Assembly (NCBI GenBank): GCA_964343975.1
Contig: CAYFLU010000164.1
Span: forward strand, 1 to 7,372
Length of the DNA: 7,372 nt
Direction of reading: 5' to 3'
Source: SCUN01 sp964343975
Lineage (GTDB): Bacteria > Acidobacteriota > Vicinamibacteria > Vicinamibacterales > SCN-69-37
The notes below the pieces were generated by a model. That model was given only the letters and a program-made list of their open reading frames with translations. It had not been told where the DNA came from and made no database searches. The position numbers were made by a program, and so were the translations under genes. Numbering within the stretch: position 1 is the stretch's first letter; the number at the start of each line of letters is the position of its first letter. Shown here one piece after another: positions 1 to 5,754 of this stretch.

Positions 1-2
1 AC

Positions 3-527
3 GCACTCAGCCGCGCCGGTGTCACGATCGAGCGGCGGTCGATCGCCGCGACCTCAACGATTCTCGACGTGTATGTGCGTGTGGTGCTGTCGGAAGCCGC
101 CGCGTGGCACGCACCGTATCTCGACACGCGCAAAGACAAGTACCAGCCGAATGTGCACGCGCGGTTGCTGGCGGGCCGGAACTTCACGGCCGTCGACTAC
201 CTCAGCGCGCGGGAAGCCTGCGATGCCTTCCGCGTGAGCATCGACCTCGCCCTGCACGGGCTCGACGCCCTGCTCCTGCCGACCGTGCCGATTCTCGCGC
301 CGGCGCTCGGCCAGGCCGAGGTCGACATCAACGGCACCGCCGTGCCCGTGCGTTCAGCCATGCTCCGCAACACCCAGCTCTTCAACATGACCGGACACCC
401 GGCCATCACCCTGCCGATGCGCATGCCCGAAGGCTCGCTCGCGGCCGGCGTGCAACTGGTCGGCCCGCTCGACCGCACCGCAACCCTCTTGGCGATCGCC
501 GCCAGCTGCGAGAAGATCGTCGCCTGA
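3..527 (+). CDS. Amidase-signature family hydrolase, C-terminal part (5' end outside window)
   Basis: The frame is open from the first bases of the window and ends in TGA at 525-527, giving about 174 codons. Amidase-signature enzymes are usually about 450-500 residues, so this is roughly the last third. The Lys-cisSer-Ser catalytic triad lies in the missing N-terminal part and cannot be checked. Visible family hallmarks are 'LDALLLPTVPILAPALG', matching the conserved 'D.LL.PT.P..AP..G' strand and loop, then 'FNMTGHPAITLPM' and 'GVQLVGPLDRTATLL', the usual C-terminal core ending. GatA, a GatA-like amidase or a general amide hydrolase are all possible; the C-terminal third does not separate them, and no gatB/gatC is visible. 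Truncation is due only to the window edge; there is no sign of a broken reading frame. The rhodanese gene starts 2 nt after the stop, so the two are probably co-transcribed. Confidence 0.9.
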   Translation, partial: ALSRAGVTIERRSIAATSTILDVYVRVVLSEAAAWHAPYLDTRKDKYQPNVHARLLAGRNFTAVDYLSAREACDAFRVSIDLALHGLDALLLPTVPILAPALGQAEVDINGTAVPVRSAMLRNTQLFNMTGHPAITLPMRMPEGSLAAGVQLVGPLDRTATLLAIAASCEKIVA

Positions 528-529
528 CC

Positions 530-949
530 ATGCTGAAACATCTCACTGTCACCGAGGCCCACGCCCGCCAGTCTGCCGGCGACGTGCTTGTCGATGTGCG
601 CTCCACGCGCGAATTCAACGCGGGGCATCCGACCGGCGCCGTGAACGTGCCCGTGCTCGAGCACGACGAAGATACCGACCAGCTCGTGGCCAATCCTGAC
701 TTCGTGCGCGTGATGCAGGCGCACTTCCCGACCGACACCCCGCTACTCCTCTCGTGCCGCTCGGGCGTGCGCTCGGTGAAGGCCGGTCAGATGCTGCTGG
801 CGTTCGGCTACACCAACGTGACGAACGTGCTGGGTGGCTTCGCGGGCGCCGGCGACGGCTCCGCACCGGGCTGGCAACCGGCCGGGCTGCCGGTGGACAC
901 CGCCACCCCGGCCGGGCAGTCGTATCCGGATCTGCTGAAAAAAAGCTGA
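530..949 (+). CDS. Single-domain rhodanese-like sulfurtransferase
   Basis: This 139-residue protein is one rhodanese domain, the usual length for single-domain members. It shows 'DVLVDVRSTREFNAGH' near residues 18-33 (the 'lIDvRe..Ef..GHi.GA' signature) followed by 'GAVNVP'. The active-site loop is C76-R-S-G-V-R81, in which C76 would carry the persulfide. The closing 'FGYTNVTNVLGGFAGA' matches the family's 'Gf..v..l.GG...W' segment. Known family chemistry is transfer of sulfane sulfur to cyanide, thiols or sulfur-relay partners; the physiological acceptor cannot be read here. No signal peptide is visible, so it is probably cytoplasmic. The ATG at 530 is chosen because the domain begins immediately after it and the amidase stop is 2 nt upstream. 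The Shine-Dalgarno match is weak, consistent with translational coupling. The gene ends in two AAA lysine codons forming an A7 run just before the stop. Confidence 0.93.
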   Translation: MLKHLTVTEAHARQSAGDVLVDVRSTREFNAGHPTGAVNVPVLEHDEDTDQLVANPDFVRVMQAHFPTDTPLLLSCRSGVRSVKAGQMLLAFGYTNVTNVLGGFAGAGDGSAPGWQPAGLPVDTATPAGQSYPDLLKKS

Positions 950-999
950 CGGCTGAGCGGCGCTACTTGATGCCGACCGTGACGTGCACGGTCACGGTC
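938..999. other. Convergent 3' junction with 9-bp inverted repeat and A7/T7 tract
   Basis: The rhodanese stop (947-949) and the stop of the minus-strand secreted-protein gene (963-965) are 13 bp apart. Just inside the minus-strand gene is a perfect 9-bp inverted repeat, gaccgtgac (975-983) and gtcacggtc (991-999), separated by 7 nt. It could fold in transcripts of either strand. On the minus strand a T7 run (938-944) follows, but it starts about 30 nt after the hairpin, too far for a classical intrinsic terminator, and no T-tract follows on the plus strand. The repeat also encodes alternating Thr/Val near the protein C-terminus, which could explain it without a regulatory role. Confidence 0.3.
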
Positions 1000-1802
1000 T
1001 TCGCGGCGTCGTTGAGCACTTCGAACGACGCATCTCCGCTCTTCGGCAGCATCACGGTCATGCGCTTCGGCGCCTGCTGCACGTCGATCTGATCCATCAT
1101 CCACAACGACACCGCATCGGTGTCGACGGTCACCGTCATCACCTGTCCGGCGCGCGCACCGAGGGTGTACCGCGCACTCTCCGACGGTTTCAAGGTGACA
1201 TCGAACGCCGCACTCGAGGCGCCGCGCGCGAAGGCGACGCGCGTCGACGTGAACAGGGCCCGCCACACGCCGGGCGCCACCTCAACCAGCTTGTCACCCG
1301 ACAGCCGCATCCGCGTCTTCTTCGCGAACTCCGCGCAGCACGCGCCACGGCCACCGTCATTCGCATCAACAACCAGCACGCCGTTCTCGACGGTGAGCGA
1401 CAGCAGGCCGCCTTCCGCGCGATCACCGCCCTCCACACGCGCCAGAAGCACCGGCGCGCCGCCCTTCATCGTGTAGATGAAGCCTTCGGTGAACTCTCCG
1501 GTGCCCCCGGTGTTGCACGTGGTGCGCACGACGGCTTCGTCCTGATGATCACCCGTGAGATCGCCGTAGGTCACCTCGACGACGCTGAAGGCGAGCGTGT
1601 CGACATAGCCGTCCATCTTCTTCTGTCGCGTGAATTGGCCGTTCTTGACCGGCAGCGTCTCGATCTTGTCGCCGTCACCCAGATCGGTGCACGACGGCCG
1701 ATAGGCAAAGTTCTTGAAGTCGACGCGATGGATGTCGGTTTGCGCGCGGCCTGGCACGGAGGCGAACGCAACGAGGAGGCAGATCGCGGTGAACGTCCGC
1801 AT
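963..1802 (-). CDS. Secreted protein of unknown function: FG-GAP-like 'YGDLTGD' domain plus C-terminal PPC-like beta domain
   Basis: This 279-residue protein starts with a short basic N-terminus and a hydrophobic stretch (about residues 4-16) ending in 'VPGRA|QT', a plausible signal peptidase I site near residue 20. It is therefore probably exported. Residues about 25-175 form one domain with 'VTYGDLTGDHQDEAVV' (77-92), an FG-GAP/calcium-loop-like acidic turn. This is followed by 'CNTGGTGEFTEGFIYT', 'EGGDRAEGG' and 'GACCAEF'; the four cysteines C38, C96, C155 and C156 could form disulfides. Residues about 188-279 ('RVAFARGASSA', 'YTLGARAGQVMTVTV') resemble the beta-rich pre-peptidase-C-like modules of secreted proteins. 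No catalytic motif is recognised. An in-frame TTG at 1811-1809 would add three residues; the ATG at 1802 is preferred. It follows the 67-residue membrane protein by 5 nt, without a clear Shine-Dalgarno sequence. The function is unknown. Confidence 0.85.
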   Translation of the reverse strand: MRTFTAICLLVAFASVPGRAQTDIHRVDFKNFAYRPSCTDLGDGDKIETLPVKNGQFTRQKKMDGYVDTLAFSVVEVTYGDLTGDHQDEAVVRTTCNTGGTGEFTEGFIYTMKGGAPVLLARVEGGDRAEGGLLSLTVENGVLVVDANDGGRGACCAEFAKKTRMRLSGDKLVEVAPGVWRALFTSTRVAFARGASSAAFDVTLKPSESARYTLGARAGQVMTVTVDTDAVSLWMMDQIDVQQAPKRMTVMLPKSGDASFEVLNDAAKTVTVHVTVGIK

Positions 1803-1807
1803 GGACG

Positions 1808-2011
1808 TCAAAGATACCGGAACAAACTCTTGAGTGCGCCGAAGATCGCGCCGCCGAGCGCTTGGACGACGGAGGAGACGTCGCCCTTGGACACCGCTTC
1901 AGACACGGCCACCGGATCGGTGATGAGCAGCCAGATCGTCGCGCCGGCGATCGTGGCCGCCAGCAGCCCGATCACCGCGACGAGGCTCAGTCCCCATCGT
2001 GCCGCGCTCAT
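1808..2011 (-). CDS. Small single-pass membrane protein, 67 residues, unknown function
   Basis: The ATG at 2011 is preceded by a purine-rich 'gggggag' about a dozen nt upstream, a usable though somewhat distant Shine-Dalgarno sequence. Residues about 7-30 ('GLSLVAVIGLLAATIAGATIWLL') form one hydrophobic helix, followed by 'TDPVAVSEAVSKGDVSSVV'. A second, weaker hydrophobic/amphipathic stretch, 'ALGGAIFGALKSLFRYL', ends the protein. The basic R5 before the helix suggests an N-in, C-out topology. The organised sequence, good start and tight fit between neighbours (28 bp after the dehydrogenase, 5 bp before the secreted-protein ATG) support a real gene rather than a chance frame. Its TGA overlaps a possible TTG start of the secreted-protein gene, so the two are probably translated together. 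I recognise no characterised family; a membrane anchor or small envelope protein is only a guess. Confidence 0.75.
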   Translation of the reverse strand: MSAARWGLSLVAVIGLLAATIAGATIWLLITDPVAVSEAVSKGDVSSVVQALGGAIFGALKSLFRYL

Positions 2012-2039
2012 ACGTCGTCAGCTCTCCCCCGGTCCGATC

Positions 2040-3065
2040 TTATGGCAGAAGCACGATCTTCCCGAAGTGCTCCGCAGATTCCAAGGCCCGATGTGCCTCT
2101 CCGGCCGCCGATAGTGGATAGGTGCGGTCCACGACCGGCCGGAACGTGCCGTCGAATAGCCCCTCGGCCGCGGCCAGCGTCTCGGCGGGTGTGCCCATGT
2201 AGGACCCGATGACCGACAACTGCTTGGCAAACAGCAACCGCAGGTCCAGCCGCGCATCAAAACCCGTGGTGGCGCCGCACGTCACCAGCCGTCCGCCCAC
2301 CGCCAAACTCTTCACGCTCTTCTCGAACGTGGCCACGCCCACATGTTCTACGACGATGTCGACGCCGCGGTTCGACGTGAACCGCCGACTTTCTGCAGTG
2401 ATGTCCTGTGCGTAGTGGTCGATGACCTCGACCGCGCCGAGCTGGCGCGCCCGTTCGGCCTTGGCCGGACCGCCGGCGGTCGCATACACGGTGGCGCCCT
2501 TCGCGCGCGCGATCTGGATGGCGGCCTGCCCTACGCCGCTGCCCGCGGCCACGACCAACACGGTGTCGCCCGCCGCCACACCGGCGAGCGTAACGAGCAT
2601 GTGCCACGCCGTAAGAAACGTCAGCGGAAACGCCGCCGCGGTCACGAAGTCGATCGCCTCCGGAATCGGAATCAGGCTCGAGACCGGCACGGTCACGAGC
2701 TCGGCATAGCCGCCGTTCGACTGGTAGCCGAGCACGTCATACGACCGGCACTGGTTTTCGCGCCCGGCGCGGCACTTGGCGCACGTGCCGCAGCTCAGCC
2801 CCGGCTGCAGCATCACGCGCGTGCCCGGCGCGATGGCCGACGCGCCGTTGACCGACACGACTTCGCCGGCGACGTCCGCGCCCGAGATGTGCGGGAGCGG
2901 AATCTTCACGCGATCGAGACCGCGACGCTGAAAGAGATCGAGATGATTGAGTGCGCAGGCTTTGACGCAAACGAGCGCCCAGCCGTCGGGCACGACCGGA
3001 TCCGGCGCGTCTTCGTACCGGAAGACCTCGGGTCCGCCATGGGCATGAAATCGCGCGGCTTTCAT
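2040..3065 (-). CDS. Zinc-binding MDR dehydrogenase, NAD(P)H:quinone oxidoreductase-like
   Basis: This 341-residue protein has the typical length and full domain order of the medium-chain dehydrogenase/reductase superfamily. The N-terminal GroES-like fold opens with 'MKAARFHAHGGPEVF'. C92, C95, C98 and C106 ('CGTCAKCRAGRENQC') form the structural-zinc lobe. The Rossmann part carries A-A-G175-S-G-V-G179 for NAD(P)H, then 'GVDIVVEHVG' and 'FGKIVLLP' at the end. The catalytic-zinc positions are not conserved: the usual Cys region reads 'ACALNHLD' (N40, as in quinone oxidoreductases) and the 'GHE' box reads 'SGAD' (61-64). It therefore probably reduces quinones or enone/aldehyde-type substrates with NAD(P)H without a catalytic zinc; the substrate is unknown. 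It is predicted cytoplasmic. It follows the second M16 gene after 41 bp and precedes the 67-residue membrane protein by 28 bp. The ATG at 3065 fits the family N-terminus. Confidence 0.93.
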   Translation of the reverse strand: MKAARFHAHGGPEVFRYEDAPDPVVPDGWALVCVKACALNHLDLFQRRGLDRVKIPLPHISGADVAGEVVSVNGASAIAPGTRVMLQPGLSCGTCAKCRAGRENQCRSYDVLGYQSNGGYAELVTVPVSSLIPIPEAIDFVTAAAFPLTFLTAWHMLVTLAGVAAGDTVLVVAAGSGVGQAAIQIARAKGATVYATAGGPAKAERARQLGAVEVIDHYAQDITAESRRFTSNRGVDIVVEHVGVATFEKSVKSLAVGGRLVTCGATTGFDARLDLRLLFAKQLSVIGSYMGTPAETLAAAEGLFDGTFRPVVDRTYPLSAAGEAHRALESAEHFGKIVLLP

Positions 3066-3106
3066 AGCGCTCAGTATTTCATGGCTCGCCGCGACGTGGC
3101 GGCGCG
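3066..3106 (-). other. Intergenic GC hairpin (and minimal 3-codon frame) ahead of the dehydrogenase gene
   Basis: Between the M16-2 stop and the dehydrogenase ATG lies a perfect 6-bp all-GC inverted repeat, cgccgc (3087-3092) and gcggcg (3099-3104), with a 6-nt loop. In the minus-strand transcript it starts 2 nt after the TAA and is followed by 'agccatgaaatactgagcgct', not a T-tract, so it is not a standard intrinsic terminator. It could be an RNA processing or stability element, or chance in a GC-rich genome. The downstream spacer also contains ATG-AAA-TAC-TGA (3082-3071), a three-codon frame ending 5 nt before the real start. No -35/-10 pair is convincing here. Confidence 0.35.
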
Positions 3107-4453
3107 TTAGAACTCGGGCTGCACAGTTTCGACGCCGTCACCGAGCGCGTCGCGCCACCGGGCGTCGCCCACGACGACGGTCGTGAGTTGCGACGGCTGC
3201 ACGTGGATCTCGGCCGCACGCGCGACGTCGGCCGCGGTCAGCGCCGTGATCGTCGGCACAAACCGGTCGAAGACATCGTCAGGCAATCCGTAGGCGACGA
3301 GCTGGGCCAAGCCGGCGGCCAGCTGCCGCGGCGTCTCGAAGCCGCGCGCGTAGCCGAGCGTGAGCGAGCCGCGCGCGAGTTCGAGTTCGTCGCCGTCGAG
3401 CGGCGCGGTGCCGCGCACCGCCGCGAGCAGAGCGTGGATCTCACGCACACTGTCGGCGGTCTTGTCGGCCTGCACACTGGAATCGCACAGGAACATGCCC
3501 GCGTCGCGGTCAAAGTCGAAGGCCGAACGCGCGCCGTACGTGTAGCCCAACTGCTGGCGCAGGCGTTGATTCAGGCGCCCGGAGAACGAACCGCCGAGAC
3601 CGGCGTTGAGCAAGAGCAGTGCGTGGTAGTCGGGCGTCGCGCGCGCCGGTGCGAGGTGCCCGACGCGGATCTCCGACTGCGGTGCGTCCTCGCGTTCCAC
3701 GAAGAGCACGCGCGGCGCCGGGGCCGGCGGCGCTGCGAACGCTCGCGCCACCGCCGGAATCGGCGCCCACGCGCCGAAGCACTGCTCCACCACGCGCACG
3801 AGCGCGTCGTGCGGCACGGCGCCCGCCGCGACGATCGTTGTGCGGTTCGAGCCGACGTAGCGCTGATACTGCGCCCGCACGTCGTCGATCGTGGCGCGCG
3901 TCAGCGCGGCGGTCGTGCCAAGACCGCCGTGGCCATAGCCATGCGCGCCGTAGATCGCGGAGGTCAGCGCGCGGTCGGCCATCGCCGCGCCGGAGCGGCG
4001 CGCCTGCTGCAGGCGGCTCAGACGCAGGTCGCGCACACGCGCAAGATCCGCATCGGCCAGCCGTGGGCGCATCAGCGCTGAGGCGACGAGCCGCAGCGCC
4101 GGCTCGAGCTGCGTCGCCAGGGTCCAGAGCAGCGCGGAACTCGCGTCCGGACTCGCGCCCAGATCGCAGGTGGCGCCGAGATCGCCGAGCCGCTCCGCGA
4201 ACTGAATCGCATCGAGCCCGTCGGCGCCCTCGTCGAGCATGTCGATCGTGAGCGCGGTCAGCCCCGGCAGTGTCGCCGGATCATCGGCCGTGCCGACATC
4301 GATCAACACCGAAAGGGCGACCACGGGCAACGAGTTGTGCGGCAACGTCCACACGCGCAGGCCGTTGGCAAGCGTGGAGCGCTCGATCGCAGGCAGCCGC
4401 AGTGGGGCCGGCGCCTGCACACGCGGCGTGTCGAAACGGGATGCGGCGCTCAC
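3107..4453 (-). CDS. M16 family peptidase, non-catalytic partner subunit
   Basis: The 448-residue protein has the two-lobe layout of M16B proteins, with each lobe about 200 residues. The N-lobe begins 'STLANGLRVWTLPHN', matching the family's 'LxNGlrv' opening. Where an active member has HxxEH in 'GLAHLLEHMLFKG', this one reads 'GLTALTIDMLDEG'. A67, I70 and D71 replace both histidines and the glutamate, so it cannot bind the catalytic zinc. The C-lobe keeps the substrate-gripping R/Y pair: R299 and Y306 in 'LRQQLGYTYGA', preceded by the 'LGGSFSGRLNQ' turn. This is the pattern known from heterodimeric M16B enzymes, where one subunit supplies zinc and the other the R/Y pair. No signal peptide or membrane segment is seen. 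GTG at 4453-4451 is the start: it overlaps the upstream M16 stop as GTGA, with a good 'ggagg' four nt before it. Confidence 0.92.
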   Translation of the reverse strand: MSAASRFDTPRVQAPAPLRLPAIERSTLANGLRVWTLPHNSLPVVALSVLIDVGTADDPATLPGLTALTIDMLDEGADGLDAIQFAERLGDLGATCDLGASPDASSALLWTLATQLEPALRLVASALMRPRLADADLARVRDLRLSRLQQARRSGAAMADRALTSAIYGAHGYGHGGLGTTAALTRATIDDVRAQYQRYVGSNRTTIVAAGAVPHDALVRVVEQCFGAWAPIPAVARAFAAPPAPAPRVLFVEREDAPQSEIRVGHLAPARATPDYHALLLLNAGLGGSFSGRLNQRLRQQLGYTYGARSAFDFDRDAGMFLCDSSVQADKTADSVREIHALLAAVRGTAPLDGDELELARGSLTLGYARGFETPRQLAAGLAQLVAYGLPDDVFDRFVPTITALTAADVARAAEIHVQPSQLTTVVVGDARWRDALGDGVETVQPEF

Positions 4454-5754
4454 CGGACCTCCGCCGGGACGGAGTCCGGGAGCGCCAGAGTGGTGCGGCC
4501 CTGCGGCACGACCGACAGCGCCACCGCACGATGCGGAGAGAGCCAGGCGTCGACGGCGTCACGCACCGCGGTTGGTGTCGCATCAAGGTACCGCCGCAGG
4601 TCCGCATCAAAGTAATCGGCCCGACCCGTGTAGACCTGATAGGCATTTAGCTGATCCGACTTGCCGCCGAACCCGCCGAGCGTCTGCAACCGCGACAGAA
4701 ACATGGCCTCGGCCTGCACCTGCTCGCGCGCGAGCTCCGCAGCCGTCGGACCCGACGCCGCCATCTCGGTCAGCGCATCGCACAGCGCGGCATGCAATTC
4801 CTGGAGCGTGTGCCCGGGTGCCGCCGTCGCGCTGATCTGGAACATGCCCTGCAATTCCCGCGATCCCTGCGACGCCCCGAGCTCGGCCGCGATGCGCTGA
4901 TCGTGCACGAGCGCGCGATAGAGCCGCGACGTCTTGCCGTTGGCCAGGATGTCGGCCGCCAGATCGAGGTCGGCATCGCCCGTGGCAAAGAGCGCCGGAC
5001 TGGGCCATGCCATGTAGAGCCGCGGCAGTTCGATGCGGTCTTCGAGCACGAGACGCTGCGGCGGCCCGCTCATCGGCGGCGCAACGACCGGTGCCACGGC
5101 CGGTCCGGCCGGAATGTCGCCGTAGAGCCGCTCGACCATCGCGAAGACCGCGTCCGGACGGACGTCGCCGGCGACCACGATGGAGGCGTTGCCGGGGTGA
5201 TAAAAGCGCGAGAAGAACGCCCGCGCATCGTCGATCGTCATCGCACGCAGATCATCGGGGTCGCCGATCACGGGCCAGCGGTACGGATGGCCCTCCTGGT
5301 GCATCGCGCGCAACATCGCAAATGACGCCAGACCATACGGGCGATTCTCGTAGCTCTGCCGGCGCTCGTTGAGCACGACCTCACGCTGCGTGTTGAAGCG
5401 CTCTTCGCTGAGGGCCGGCAAGAGCCAGCCCATGCGATCCGCTTCCATCCAGAGCGCGAGTTCCAGCGCGCCGGTCGGCACGACTTCCCAGTAGTTGGTG
5501 CGATCGGCGCTGGTCGACCCGTTGAGGGTGCCACCCGCGCGCTGCAGCGGCTCGAAGAAGCCGTGCGTGACGTGCTCGGAGCCTTCGAACATCACGTGCT
5601 CGAAGAGGTGCGCGAGCCCGGTCTGCCCGGGCCGCTCATTCTTCGAGCCGACGTGATACCAGACATTCACCGCCGCGATGGGCGTGTGATGGTCCTCGTG
5701 TACGAGCACCGTCAGCCCATTGGCGAGCCGATGCTGCTCGAAGGACAGTCGCAC
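4450..5754 (-). CDS. M16 family zinc metallopeptidase, catalytic subunit
   Basis: The protein has 434 residues, normal for M16B. The inverted zinc motif is complete: H49-L-F-E52-H53 within 'TGLAHLFEHVMFEGS', with the distal ligand E130 in 'REVVLNERRQ'. The spacing after H53 is exactly 76 residues, as in HxxEH-x(74-76)-E. E52 is the catalytic base. Other family blocks are 'GGTLNGSTSADRTNYWEVVP' (74-93) and 'FYHPGNASIVVAGDV' (184-198). In the C-lobe the R/Y pair is absent: V283 and A290 occupy those positions in 'ALVHDQRIAAELG'. It therefore complements the next gene product, which has R/Y but no zinc site. No signal peptide is visible, so the pair appears cytoplasmic unless exported another way. 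The start GTG (5754-5752) overlaps the mrp stop by 1 nt (TAGTG) with only a weak Shine-Dalgarno sequence, suggesting coupling to mrp. The likely role is degradation of peptides; the substrate is unknown. Confidence 0.95.
   Translation of the reverse strand: MRLSFEQHRLANGLTVLVHEDHHTPIAAVNVWYHVGSKNERPGQTGLAHLFEHVMFEGSEHVTHGFFEPLQRAGGTLNGSTSADRTNYWEVVPTGALELALWMEADRMGWLLPALSEERFNTQREVVLNERRQSYENRPYGLASFAMLRAMHQEGHPYRWPVIGDPDDLRAMTIDDARAFFSRFYHPGNASIVVAGDVRPDAVFAMVERLYGDIPAGPAVAPVVAPPMSGPPQRLVLEDRIELPRLYMAWPSPALFATGDADLDLAADILANGKTSRLYRALVHDQRIAAELGASQGSRELQGMFQISATAAPGHTLQELHAALCDALTEMAASGPTAAELAREQVQAEAMFLSRLQTLGGFGGKSDQLNAYQVYTGRADYFDADLRRYLDATPTAVRDAVDAWLSPHRAVALSVVPQGRTTLALPDSVPAEVR

Noticed and set aside
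3..527. Short amidase frame as a truncated pseudogene
   Set aside because: It runs off the window edge in an open frame, so the missing N-terminus is explained by the cut.
938..944. A7 run (two AAA codons) at the rhodanese end as a programmed slippage site
   Set aside because: It lies three codons from the stop; a -1 slip would only append an unremarkable tail antisense to the next gene, and no stimulatory structure is placed for slippage.
984..2114. A 376-codon plus-strand open frame opposite the secreted and small membrane protein genes
   Set aside because: It is rich in Arg/His/Ala/Gly with no domain or signal features, lies antisense to well-supported genes, and is the typical shadow frame of GC-rich coding DNA.
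2343..3110. A 255-codon plus-strand open frame opposite the dehydrogenase
   Set aside because: The opposite strand encodes a full-length MDR protein with conserved cysteines and Rossmann motif; this frame has no recognisable features.
4241..4255. Loss of HxxEH in the second M16 gene as a sign of a decaying pseudogene
   Set aside because: The frame is intact over 448 codons, the R/Y pair and family blocks are kept, and the adjacent gene supplies the zinc site, so this is a normal non-catalytic subunit.
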